Assembly: GCF_011006175.1 (NCBI RefSeq)
Contig: NZ_CP048795.1
Span: 868,001 to 932,000, forward strand
Length of the DNA: 64,000 bases
Origin: Hydrogenobacter sp. T-8
Lineage (GTDB): Bacteria; Aquificota; Aquificia; Aquificales; Aquificaceae
Direction of reading: 5' to 3'
The translations under genes were made by a program, and so were the position numbers. This document shows, piece by piece, positions 42,498 through 50,699 of this stretch. Numbering within the stretch: position 1 is the stretch's first letter; each line of letters starts with the position of its first letter. The notes beneath the pieces were generated by a model. It saw only the letters and a list, made by a program, of their open reading frames with translations. It was not told the DNA's origin and made no database searches.

Positions 42498-43642
42498 TAG
42501 TCCGTCTCCGTGTGGTGTTCCTCACCAGTTGGGGCTTTTTTGCCTTCCTCCAAGTCATAGAAACGGTCTTCAAGTTTTTTAAGTATTTTAGGCAGTGTGG
42601 TGTATTCCATCTCTTCTGAGGGCAGTCTATGAGGTTCAAATATCCCTTGACGCCTGAGGATGTCTGCGATTATCTGGGCTTGTTCTCTTGCCTTGTCAAA
42701 GGCTGGGTCATCAAAGAGGTCTCTGGGACCTATAAGTTTGCCGTTGGCTATCTGATATCCTGCGGCGATAACCCTTGGAGGTCCGTCAAACCTTGAAGGA
42801 GTGGCATACTTGAAGGATACGGGCATAAGGGGTCCATTGTGAGAACCTCTCATCCAACCCTCCACTATCCAAGGTCTCGCAAAAGGCTCAAGTATTTCAC
42901 CTATGGCGGGAAAACCGGACTGAGACCTCACTATCATAACAGGGTCATCTTTGCCTACATACTTGCCTGCGATTAAGGAAAGCCTTTGTGTGGATGCAAC
43001 CGCAGCTATCTCCCCGTCAGAGTTTCTCCAGACGCTTTTTACCGCATAGCGCTCCACACTTCCAATAAGGGCAAGAAGGTCATACAGCTCCGCTGGTGTA
43101 GAGAGCTTTACCGCCTTGCCTGTAAAAGTATCAAGCACCTCAAAGGTAAAGCCATCATGCATTTTGGGGTCTATAACAAGACCTGCACAGACCATGGGGT
43201 CAGCAAACATCTCATAAAGGGGCAAGCTCCATGCACTGGGTGCGGTCTTGTCCGCAAAGAAGACTATTACAGGTTCAGAGGGTCTTTCTTCAAACTCCAT
43301 CTCCGCCACACCAGGACCCATACCCTTCACATTGCCAGAAAAGGTATCAGAAAGTAGGTCTTGACCCGCACCGTAGAGCTTGAGCCTTTTGGCTACCTGT
43401 GTTCCCTCTTCAAAAGCTCTCCATGCTATACCATGCACAAGTTCACTGTCCACACCATGCTGGTGGGTCATCACAAGAGCAATATCATCGCCACAAACAA
43501 GCACTTGACAGTCAATAAGGTTTCCCTTTTGGACTTCCTTTAATCCTATTTCTTTTACCTTTTCCACCACCTCAGGATGTGCGGAAGAGTGCCCCACATA
43601 ACCCCCTATGTCTGCCTTTATTACACTCAAAGTTATTTTCAT
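42497..43642 (-). CDS. fbp: Fructose-1,6-bisphosphate aldolase/phosphatase (archaeal type)
   Basis: This bifunctional enzyme condenses triose phosphates and dephosphorylates FBP to fructose 6-phosphate, making gluconeogenesis unidirectional. It is typical of thermophilic archaea and deep-branching thermophilic bacteria. The 381-residue protein starts MKITLSVIKADIGGYVGHSS with the DIGGYVGH metal and substrate motif. GDDIALVMTHQHG and VEGWMRGSHNGPLMPVSF with FDGPPRV follow. The downstream genes (helical protein, permease) overlap it in one operon. It complements reductive TCA carbon fixation in this organism. Confidence 0.95.
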   Translation of the reverse strand: MKITLSVIKADIGGYVGHSSAHPEVVEKVKEIGLKEVQKGNLIDCQVLVCGDDIALVMTHQHGVDSELVHGIAWRAFEEGTQVAKRLKLYGAGQDLLSDTFSGNVKGMGPGVAEMEFEERPSEPVIVFFADKTAPSAWSLPLYEMFADPMVCAGLVIDPKMHDGFTFEVLDTFTGKAVKLSTPAELYDLLALIGSVERYAVKSVWRNSDGEIAAVASTQRLSLIAGKYVGKDDPVMIVRSQSGFPAIGEILEPFARPWIVEGWMRGSHNGPLMPVSFKYATPSRFDGPPRVIAAGYQIANGKLIGPRDLFDDPAFDKAREQAQIIADILRRQGIFEPHRLPSEEMEYTTLPKILKKLEDRFYDLEEGKKAPTGEEHHTETD

Positions 43643-43684
43643 GACTACCTCCTTTGTGCTTTGCTTTTTATATTATAACATCTC

Positions 43685-45292
43685 ATGAAGCTCTTTATAG
43701 TGGAGAGCCCTACAAAGGCAAAAACCATAGCCAAGTATTTAGGGGAAGGTTGGATAGTTAGAGCTACTCTGGGTCATATAAAGGACCTGCCAGAGGACAG
43801 GCTTGGTGTAGATGAGGAGACTTTAAAGCCAACCTTTGTATGGGTAAGGGGTAAAAGAGCGCTTATGGAGAAGTTAAAGGCTCTGGCTCGCAAGGCAGAG
43901 TCCATATACATAGGCACAGACCCGGACAGAGAAGGAGAAGCCATAGCCTACTTTATCTATAAGGAGCTTGAAAACCTTAAAAAGCCCATAAGTAGAGTAG
44001 TTTTCTATGAGGTTACTCCTCAAGGTATAAGGTCCGCCATACAAAAGCCTACCACTATAAACCAAAACCTTGTAAAGGCACAGTTTGCCAGAAGGGTGCT
44101 TGACAGGCTCATAGGTTATAAGCTCTCTCCCTATCTGTGGAGAGCCCTCAGCAGAAATACCCTCTCGGTGGGAAGGGTTCAATCTCCTGCTCTAAGGCTC
44201 ATAGTGGAAAGAGAAAGGGAGATAATGGCTTTTAGAAAAAAGGAATACTACTACATAAAGGTGGTCTTTGAAAAGGATGGTGTGGAGTTTTCCGCCTTTT
44301 GGGACTATAGGTTTGAAAAGCCAGAAAATGCCAAGCCCTACCTTGAAAAGTTAAAATCTGCCCTTTTTGAGGTCCTAAGCTATGAAGAGAAAGAAGAAAA
44401 ACATGAACCTCCAAAGCCCTTTATAACTTCAAGTCTTCAGACAGTAGCCAGTGGGGTTTTAAAGGTTGGTGTGGAGCAAGTGCAAAAGATGGCTCAAAAA
44501 CTCTACGAAGAGGGGTATATCACTTATCCAAGGACGGACAGCTATAGGATGAACCCACAGAAGGCAGAGGAGTTTATGAAATACATTGAAAAGACTTATA
44601 GAAGGGAATATGTGGGTAGGCTAAGGAAGTTCAAGGAAAAGGAGCTCTCTCAGGGTGCTCATGAATGTATAAGACCCACAGCACTAAAGGTCCCGCCTCT
44701 TAAGGGAAAGGAGTTAGACCTTTATATGCTTATACTAAAGAGAACCCTTGCAAGCCTTTCAAGCCCTGCGGTCTTTCTCAAAAAGAAGGCGGTTATAGTG
44801 CCCATATACGAGAAAAGGAAGGGTGAAGATATGAGGTTTTTAGCTAAAGGTTCAGAGCTTGTCTTTGATGGATATTTGAGAATTTACCCAGAGGAACAGG
44901 AGATTGTGAAACTACCACCTTTGAAAAAGGGAGAGGTTCTAAAGCCTAAGAAGATACTCCTTGAAAAGAGGCAAACTCAACCACCATCAAGATACACAGA
45001 GGGCTCTCTGGTTAAAAAACTTGAAGAGCTTGGCATAGGTAGACCTTCCACCTATGCGGTTATAGTAAAAACCCTAAAAGAGCGAGGCTATGTGGTAGAG
45101 GAGAAGGGACACCTAAAGCCCACTGAAATAGCCTTTGAGGTGGCGGACTTTTTGCAGGAAAACTTCCCAAAGGTAATAGACTATGCCTTTACAAGCCAGA
45201 TGGAGGGGGGTCTTGACAAGGTGGAAGAGGGTCAAAGGGACTGGCGTGAGGTGGTAAGAGAGTTTTTCTCACAAGTTCAATCGGGGCTATAA
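43685..45292 (+). CDS. topA: DNA topoisomerase I (short form)
   Basis: Type IA topoisomerase that relaxes negative supercoils. The 535-residue protein has the Toprim domain (MKLFIVESPTKAKTIAKYLG, YIGTDPDREGEAIAY) and the active-site tyrosine in LYEEGYITYPRTDSYRM. SLQTVASGVLKVGVEQVQKM and ELGIGRPSTYAVIVKTLKERGY belong to the cleavage-strand domains. It lacks the C-terminal zinc-ribbon repeats of E. coli TopA. TATAAC and TATTAT boxes lie 5-8 bases before the ATG. Confidence 0.95.
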   Translation: MKLFIVESPTKAKTIAKYLGEGWIVRATLGHIKDLPEDRLGVDEETLKPTFVWVRGKRALMEKLKALARKAESIYIGTDPDREGEAIAYFIYKELENLKKPISRVVFYEVTPQGIRSAIQKPTTINQNLVKAQFARRVLDRLIGYKLSPYLWRALSRNTLSVGRVQSPALRLIVEREREIMAFRKKEYYYIKVVFEKDGVEFSAFWDYRFEKPENAKPYLEKLKSALFEVLSYEEKEEKHEPPKPFITSSLQTVASGVLKVGVEQVQKMAQKLYEEGYITYPRTDSYRMNPQKAEEFMKYIEKTYRREYVGRLRKFKEKELSQGAHECIRPTALKVPPLKGKELDLYMLILKRTLASLSSPAVFLKKKAVIVPIYEKRKGEDMRFLAKGSELVFDGYLRIYPEEQEIVKLPPLKKGEVLKPKKILLEKRQTQPPSRYTEGSLVKKLEELGIGRPSTYAVIVKTLKERGYVVEEKGHLKPTEIAFEVADFLQENFPKVIDYAFTSQMEGGLDKVEEGQRDWREVVREFFSQVQSGL

Positions 45293-45305
45293 TTTATAGT
45301 TTCAG

Positions 45306-46295
45306 ATGGATACCATTCTTGATAAGTTCAAGGGCGTTATTCTTGGTAGTGCCATAGGCGATGCCATTGGCAAAAGTCTTGAGGATGTGCCTTTGGCAGA
45401 TGTGCTTGAGTTTTATGGTGGCAAGGTAAAAGGCTTTGTAGAGCCACATCCTCTTAGTCCTTCCGTGGGTCTTGAGCCAGAAAAAACTTCTGATGAGACC
45501 ACCATAAGTGTGCTACTGGCTCAAAGTATAGTGGAGAAAAAATTCTTAGACCCTTACCACTTTTTTGAAAAGCTCAGAGAGTGGGCGAGTAAAGAAGAAA
45601 GCCACAGATATCCAGACCCTGCACTGATTACTGCCATAGACCTTATATCCTCTGGAGTAGGTCTTGAGGATACGGGGCTTGTATCTTCCTCTGTGGAGGG
45701 AGTGCTTAGATGTGCTATAACTGGGCTTTTCCACTATTACAATCCACATCTTGCAGTTGAGGCTGGCAGGCTTGTAAGCCTAATTACACACAGAAGCAAG
45801 GAGATATACGATGCCAGTGCCTTGGTTTCTGCCCTTGTTAGCTATCTTGTGCTTGAGAGCTTTGACCTAAGAAACCCAGTGGAGAGGTTTGCACTCCTTG
45901 AAAGCCTTAAAAACTTTCTCAAATATGACAAAAGCAAAAGATACCTTGACAGCGTGAAAAAACTCTTAGAAGAGGAAGCAGACACAGAGAAAGCCATAGA
46001 GCTTATAGGAAACTCCACCTATGTTTTTGAAGCCCTACCCCTTGCCCTTTTTATCTTCTTAAGACATGTGGACGACCCTATACAAGCCTTCTGGGAAGGA
46101 GTAAACGCCTGCGGTATGGTGGGAGGGGACACGGACGCTATAGGATACCTTGTGGGGTCTTTTGTAGGTGCATACGCTGGGCTTTGGGCTTTCCCCTTGG
46201 AACTTCTTGAAAATTTGGAAAACTACGAGTATTATATTCTTTTGGCAGAAAAACTTTATGATACTACCATGGAATTTCTTGAAAGGAGGAGATGA
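45306..46295 (+). CDS. ADP-ribosylglycohydrolase-family protein
   Basis: This 329-residue protein belongs to the ARH/DraG family: GVILGSAIGDAIGKSLEDV at the start, TSDETTISVLLAQSI (the magnesium-binding acidic segment) and CGMVGGDTDAIGYLVGSFVGA near the end. Family enzymes remove ADP-ribose from arginine or other targets; DraG-like members control nitrogenase, but no nif gene is present here. The GDTD metal motif is intact. It is followed 3 bases later by hfq. Confidence 0.85.
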   Translation: MDTILDKFKGVILGSAIGDAIGKSLEDVPLADVLEFYGGKVKGFVEPHPLSPSVGLEPEKTSDETTISVLLAQSIVEKKFLDPYHFFEKLREWASKEESHRYPDPALITAIDLISSGVGLEDTGLVSSSVEGVLRCAITGLFHYYNPHLAVEAGRLVSLITHRSKEIYDASALVSALVSYLVLESFDLRNPVERFALLESLKNFLKYDKSKRYLDSVKKLLEEEADTEKAIELIGNSTYVFEALPLALFIFLRHVDDPIQAFWEGVNACGMVGGDTDAIGYLVGSFVGAYAGLWAFPLELLENLENYEYYILLAEKLYDTTMEFLERRR

Positions 46296-46298
46296 GAT

Positions 46299-46541
46299 AT
46301 GGCTTACAAACTTCAAGAAGCCTTTTTAAACACCGCAAGGAAAAGAAGGGTAAAGGTTACCATCTATCTTCTTAACGGCGTAAGGCTTCAGGGAAGGATA
46401 AGGTCTTTTGACCTCTATACCATTCTTATAGAGGATGGGCGTCAGCAAACGCTTGTTTACAAGCATGCCATAACCACCATAATACCCTCAGAGAGGATGG
46501 AAATAGAGTTTGAAGAAGAAGGAGTGCCAGGGGCTGTATAG
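46299..46541 (+). CDS. hfq: RNA-binding protein Hfq
   Basis: Hfq is a hexameric Sm-like RNA chaperone for small RNAs and mRNAs. The 80-residue protein has the N-terminal LQEAFLNTARKRR, Sm1 VTIYLLNGVRLQGRIRSFD and Sm2 YKHAITTIIPS, the bacterial Sm2 signature. It is compact, with a short acidic C-tail (EFEEEG). Its stop codon falls within the hairpin that separates it from the convergent ferredoxin gene. Confidence 0.96.
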   Translation: MAYKLQEAFLNTARKRRVKVTIYLLNGVRLQGRIRSFDLYTILIEDGRQQTLVYKHAITTIIPSERMEIEFEEEGVPGAV

Positions 46542-46545
46542 CCCC
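46530..46545. terminator. Hairpin shared between hfq and the ferredoxin gene
   Basis: GGGGCT-GTAT-AGCCCC, a 6-bp stem with a 4-base loop, overlaps the hfq stop codon. It could help end transcription in both directions. No U-run was seen. Confidence 0.5.
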
Positions 46546-46551
46546 CTATCC

Positions 46552-46884
46552 TTAGAACATACCTGGAGGTTTACCCTTAGAAACCACAAGCCTTTCTACT
46601 GGTTGACCACCCTTTAGATGGCTTTGAACTATCTCATCCACATCTGAAGGCTTTACATTTCCATACCATACCCCATCAGGGTAGACCACAATCGTAGGTC
46701 CGAGACCGCAGGGTCCAAGACAGCCTGTGGGAGTCACCGCAGTGCTCATAAAAAGCTCTGGGTCCATTTGCAGTTTTTCCATGAGCTTCATGTATATATC
46801 CCTTCCGCCCTTCTCCGCACAAGAACCCATGGGATGACCAGGTGGTCTTTGGTTTACGCAGACAAAAACATGCCTAAACTCCAT
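46552..46884 (-). CDS. Thioredoxin-like [2Fe-2S] ferredoxin
   Basis: This 110-residue protein has four cluster cysteines: C9 and C22 in CVNQRPPGHPMGSC and two in GCLGPCGLGPT. It matches the thioredoxin-fold [2Fe-2S] ferredoxin first characterised in Azotobacter, Clostridium and Aquifex. The PDGVWYGNVKPSDVDEIVQ end is characteristic. It probably carries low-potential electrons, with the partner unknown. AGGAGG precedes the ATG. Confidence 0.93.
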   Translation of the reverse strand: MEFRHVFVCVNQRPPGHPMGSCAEKGGRDIYMKLMEKLQMDPELFMSTAVTPTGCLGPCGLGPTIVVYPDGVWYGNVKPSDVDEIVQSHLKGGQPVERLVVSKGKPPGMF

Positions 46885-46965
46885 AGGATACCTCCTTGAA
46901 AAGTTTTGAAAGAATTCTACCAGAGAGTTTGAAAATTTTGTATGAGACTAATCACTTTTTAAGGA

Positions 46966-46984
46966 GGGGAGGAAGAGCCTCCCC
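46966..46984 (-). terminator. Hairpin after the FadL-like porin gene
   Basis: On the minus strand GGGGAGG-CTCTT-CCTCCCC forms a 7-bp stem with a 5-base loop, 8 bases after the porin stop, followed by TCCTT. It is a probable weak intrinsic terminator. Confidence 0.6.
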
Positions 46985-46992
46985 AGAGGAGT

Positions 46993-48237
46993 TTAGAACT
47001 TCCAGTTGAGACCTATGGCTATGGCGTTTTGGGCGTTTTGGGCTTCCACGAGGAAAGCTCCTGAAGGGTCTGTTGCCTTTACCTTCTTGTTGAAGGCATG
47101 CTTGTAAGCAAGGTCTATTCCAAAGGTTTTTGTAAACTCATATCCAAGACCGAGGGTTATGTGATGTTCTGTTATCGCTGGGAAGCCTATAAGGTTAAAC
47201 CATGCTATATTAAAGTCACTAAAGGGTGCAGAGAAGTTGGGTATACTGTTGGCATTCATGGGATTCTTAGCTCCGCCCCTTATGGGAGACTTTCCATAGT
47301 TATAACCTGCTCTCAAAGCCAGCTTTTCTGTAGGCTTATACTCACCACCAAGGGCTATAACCCACTGGTCTTTCCATTGGAAGTGCTTGTAGCCCTTTGC
47401 GTTCTTCCAGTTTATCCATCTTATGTCCATACCTACCTTGAAGTTGTTCATAGGCTTTACACCAAGACCAAAGGCAAGCTCTTGAGGCTGAGTGAGTTTT
47501 AGGTCTTCAAACCTTCCATCATTATTGCTGTCAAAGACCCTTTTGTAGGTCATAGAAACAGGGCTCTGGTAAGTTATACCTGCATACACAAAGTTTCCCA
47601 TGTTGTAGGCTAAGCCAAGCTGAAAGCCTATTCCATAGGTCTGAGACTGTCCACCCCCAGCATTCCAACAGTTTGTAGTCATTGGCTGACACATGTTTGC
47701 TCCCATATCAAGTGAGCCATAAGCCAAGTGAAGAGCACCTGAAACAGATATGGCGTTATTCACTTTGTACGAAAGGGCTGGTATAACCCGCATAAACTGG
47801 AGGGTCGTATGCATGTTGGCAAGTCTTTGGTCCTTGTTTCTGTAGTCCACACCCATCCCTGAGACACCAAAGGCACCTATACCAAAGCTCAGGTTATTAT
47901 TAATCTGTTGCACTATACCAACTTCCGGGACAACAAACATATCCGCCTCACTAGTAGCAGAGGCTGGAGGGTTCATAGGACCCATGGGAGTTACGTTAGT
48001 TTTTGCCTTAACCTCAGGCATAAAGAGTATTCCACCAAAGCTTAGGTTAAAGCCCTTATACTGGCTCATCCAAGCAGGGTTTCTAAAGATAGAGTCCGTA
48101 GGTCCTACTGGCATACCCACACCTATACCACCCATACCCCTTGAGGCTGGAGATACACCTATTAGGTTATCCCCGTTTGTAGCAAAAGAGAGCCCCGCAA
48201 TTCCTAACAAGGCAGTTAAAGCAATAGCCTTTTTCAT
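46993..48237 (-). CDS. OmpP1/FadL/TodX-family outer-membrane protein
   Basis: This 414-residue beta-barrel protein has a signal peptide (MKKAIALTALLGIAGLSFA). The FadL-type N-terminal hatch segment ATNGDNLIGVSPASRGMGGI follows, and the barrel runs through YAGITYQSPVSMTYKRVFDS to the terminal aromatic residue (GLNWKF). Family members take up hydrophobic compounds, such as fatty acids or toluene. Here the ligand is unknown. A GGGAGGT ribosome site precedes the ATG in a 110-base intergenic leader. Confidence 0.9.
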   Translation of the reverse strand: MKKAIALTALLGIAGLSFATNGDNLIGVSPASRGMGGIGVGMPVGPTDSIFRNPAWMSQYKGFNLSFGGILFMPEVKAKTNVTPMGPMNPPASATSEADMFVVPEVGIVQQINNNLSFGIGAFGVSGMGVDYRNKDQRLANMHTTLQFMRVIPALSYKVNNAISVSGALHLAYGSLDMGANMCQPMTTNCWNAGGGQSQTYGIGFQLGLAYNMGNFVYAGITYQSPVSMTYKRVFDSNNDGRFEDLKLTQPQELAFGLGVKPMNNFKVGMDIRWINWKNAKGYKHFQWKDQWVIALGGEYKPTEKLALRAGYNYGKSPIRGGAKNPMNANSIPNFSAPFSDFNIAWFNLIGFPAITEHHITLGLGYEFTKTFGIDLAYKHAFNKKVKATDPSGAFLVEAQNAQNAIAIGLNWKF

Positions 48238-48355
48238 AGCCTTTACCTCCCTTCAAAGGTTTTCTCTCACATTTTATTCCTCATAACAGTAAACTTGCAA
48301 TTCAAAGGACTTATAAGGTTTTAAGCCTGTGTTATATAAGAATTTCAGTATATTC

Positions 48356-49087
48356 CTATAAGTTTTCAATCAAGACAGCCCTATTTTGCAAACACTCTAT
48401 AAGTTTTTCTATGCCTTCCCTCCTTACAAAATACACCCTTCCACCCAAAGGAACACCGTATTCCTTCATAGGTTTTATTCTCACATATCCCAAGTTTTTA
48501 CCTGCAATGTAGCCTGTTATGTAATCTGGGTCATCGCTCCAGCATAGCTCCGCTATAACTCCGCAATGTATATTCTTTGTAGCAAGGGCAAGGGCATCAA
48601 GAAGTCTTTCAAGGTATGGCTTTTTTAATCCTCTTTCTCTCAAGACCCTCTTGACCTCTTGCCTGTCTTTCCAGTCCACCCTTACGGTTCTTATGCCTCT
48701 TTCCTTGTCTGGCTCAAGCCGTTCACCTGTATGAATATCCATTAGCACCGCACCTCTCATATTCCCACCCTTTGGGTTTGCTCCTCTCTTTAAGGTCTCA
48801 AGTGCCTTCAGGGCTATCTCCTCTGGAATGCCTTCCTTCGATAGGCTTTTTATGGCAAAGTTATGGGCTTCTTCTACGCTTTTAAAGTCATAGCTGTATA
48901 TGGTAAGTGCCTTTGGAATTGTGGTTATCTCTTCCACCCTTTCAAGGGTTATAACCATCTTGTCATAAGCCTTGGGTCTTTTGATAAGTTCCTTTATAGT
49001 CTTTTGAAGGGCGTCAGGTTTTATAAGCCTTTCCGCACCAGATATGTGCTGTCCCTTTAACTCCGCTCTCATACGAAGGCTAAGCAT
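48356..49087 (-). CDS. bioW: 6-carboxyhexanoate--CoA ligase (pimeloyl-CoA synthetase)
   Basis: BioW activates pimelate to pimeloyl-CoA to start biotin synthesis, with proofreading by pyrophosphohydrolysis. The 243-residue protein starts MLSLRMRAELKGQHISGAER, the BioW signature, and has RGAVLMDIHTGERLEPDKER and YIAGKNLGYVRIKPMKEYG near the end. The Aquifex aeolicus BioW is structurally known. It ends a GT2-GT2-bioW run by an 8-base overlap and no other bio genes are adjacent. Confidence 0.95.
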   Translation of the reverse strand: MLSLRMRAELKGQHISGAERLIKPDALQKTIKELIKRPKAYDKMVITLERVEEITTIPKALTIYSYDFKSVEEAHNFAIKSLSKEGIPEEIALKALETLKRGANPKGGNMRGAVLMDIHTGERLEPDKERGIRTVRVDWKDRQEVKRVLRERGLKKPYLERLLDALALATKNIHCGVIAELCWSDDPDYITGYIAGKNLGYVRIKPMKEYGVPLGGRVYFVRREGIEKLIECLQNRAVLIENL

Positions 49088-49928
49088 AGCTTTTCCAAAA
49101 CCTAAAGCCTCTTTTTAGAATTGTAAGCAAGTTTCTACCAGAAAGCAAAAGCTTTGGCTTTTTTGGAAGTGAAGAAAGCACCAACTTCCAGCCTTCTTTG
49201 AGGTTTCCAAACCTCATACACACATCTCCCACATGAAAAAGAAAATATGGCAAGTATTCCTCTGGAATTTTATCTCTGTAAAACCTGTAAACCGCCATAG
49301 TGCCTTCATAAAGCCTGATGCTTTTGCTACTTCTTTTCCCATGCTCTCTTATTTTTACCGTGTTAGTATCGCAAATTTCTACCTTTAGACCTTTAAGCAC
49401 CGCCCTAAGGAAGATTTCCCAGTCCTCTCTAAGCATGAATTGGTCTTTGTATCCTAAAAAGCTCTCTTTTCTGAATGCGGTAGCGGATGGGTAGCCTACC
49501 ATTCCAGAAAACACCAAAATTTTGTAGTCCTTTGGTATCTTTTTTCTTGAAACTCTCAGAATTTTACCCTCCGAGTTTACAAGGGTTCTCGGAAAACTAT
49601 AAACCATATCCGCAACCTTTAAAGCGCCCATTAGTTTCTCCACATGGTTTTTTTCCCAGAGGTCATCATGGTCAAGGAAAAAGACATATTCACCCCTTGC
49701 CAAGCTAACTCCAAGGTTTCTTGAGTAGCACCTTTCCATGTTCTTTGGGTTGCGATGGTAATGCACCCAGCGAGAAAATTCACTCTTTACTACCTGCTCT
49801 GTTCTATCCGTTGACGCATCGTCTATAACTATTATTTCGTCAACCTTTAGGCTCTGCTCCAGCACTGACTGTATGGCTTGTGCTATGTATTGCTCTCCGT
49901 TATAGACGGGTATGACCACACTTACCAT
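49080..49928 (-). CDS. Family 2 glycosyltransferase
   Basis: This 282-residue GT-A-fold glycosyltransferase has VSVVIPVYNGEQYIAQAIQS, IIVIDDASTDRT and the DxD-like FFLDHDDLWEKNHVE. No membrane segment is seen. It probably adds sugar to a cell-surface polymer or lipid. It overlaps the preceding glycosyltransferase by 7 bases and bioW by 8. Confidence 0.9.
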   Translation of the reverse strand: MVSVVIPVYNGEQYIAQAIQSVLEQSLKVDEIIVIDDASTDRTEQVVKSEFSRWVHYHRNPKNMERCYSRNLGVSLARGEYVFFLDHDDLWEKNHVEKLMGALKVADMVYSFPRTLVNSEGKILRVSRKKIPKDYKILVFSGMVGYPSATAFRKESFLGYKDQFMLREDWEIFLRAVLKGLKVEICDTNTVKIREHGKRSSKSIRLYEGTMAVYRFYRDKIPEEYLPYFLFHVGDVCMRFGNLKEGWKLVLSSLPKKPKLLLSGRNLLTILKRGFRFWKSYA

Positions 49929-50677
49929 AACTTGGAAACCTTTTCCTTTAACTCAAGCTCGTAGAGAAACTTATACTTAAGGAAGGTGTAAAAGAAGGCA
50001 GAAAGGGCAACCATAAAGCCTCTTAGACCATCAAGAAAACCCAATTGGACAAAGTATACCTTAATAAAATGCCAAAGAGGATTGAATATTAGCTTATATA
50101 ACCTGAACCTTTTGCCTTCACTTTTCATAATTTCCGCCATTGTGTATGCATAGTGTACCGTTTTTAAATACTGGTCTTTTAGACTTTTGTATGAATAATG
50201 ATAGAGGTCTCCCTTTAATCTTCCTACACTACCACTAAATATAGCCCTTTCGTGGAGTAATCCTTCAAACCTTACCTTTCCTTTACGAAAAAGCCTAATC
50301 CTCCACTCGGGATACCATGCGTGTTTTAAAAAATCTCCCAAGTAATAAGTCCGTCTGCTAACCATATAAATATCATGCTTTGGGTTTTTGATTACCTGTC
50401 CTATGCTTTCCCTTAGCTCTTTGGAAACTTCCTCATCCGCATCAAGCACAAACACCCAATCTCCAGAACATAGACCTATGCCGTAGTTTAGTTGGTCTGG
50501 GTATCCTTTCCATTCCCTAAAAAAAACCTTTGCCCCCAGCTCTTTGGCAATTTCCACAGTTCTATCCGTTGAGCCAGAGTCTACCACAATAACCTCATCC
50601 GCAAGCCCCTGCACGCTCTTTATGGCTCTTTCTATGTTTTTCTCCTCGTTTTTTGTGCGAATTAAGACAGACAACAT
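49922..50677 (-). CDS. Family 2 glycosyltransferase (WaaE/KdtX-like)
   Basis: This 251-residue protein has LSVLIRTKNEEKNIERAIKS and VIVVDSGSTDRTVEIAK, with the metal-binding VFVLDADEEVS. A later region typical of WaaE/KdtX LPS-core glucosyltransferases, WRIRLFRKGKVRFEGLLHER, follows, then a hydrophobic C-terminal half. It probably builds the LPS core. It is the first gene of its operon, and its promoter overlaps that of infB. Confidence 0.88.
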   Translation of the reverse strand: MLSVLIRTKNEEKNIERAIKSVQGLADEVIVVDSGSTDRTVEIAKELGAKVFFREWKGYPDQLNYGIGLCSGDWVFVLDADEEVSKELRESIGQVIKNPKHDIYMVSRRTYYLGDFLKHAWYPEWRIRLFRKGKVRFEGLLHERAIFSGSVGRLKGDLYHYSYKSLKDQYLKTVHYAYTMAEIMKSEGKRFRLYKLIFNPLWHFIKVYFVQLGFLDGLRGFMVALSAFFYTFLKYKFLYELELKEKVSKLW

Positions 50678-50684
50678 TTTAGGC

Positions 50685-50696
50685 TTATAATTATAA
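50685..50696. promoter_or_regulatory. Palindromic divergent -10 element (infB / glycosyltransferase)
   Basis: TTATAATTATAA is a perfect 12-base palindrome containing TATAAT on both strands. The plus-strand box (50686-50691) ends 8 bases before the infB ATG. The minus-strand box (50695-50690) ends 12 bases before the glycosyltransferase ATG. Only one polymerase could occupy it at a time. Confidence 0.5.
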
Positions 50697-50699
50697 ACT

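Noticed and set aside
41878-42582. Long plus-strand reading frame of 234 codons
   Set aside because: It is antisense to the permease, the helical protein and the FBP aldolase/phosphatase genes, which have overlapping starts and family motifs; its product is low in organised motifs.
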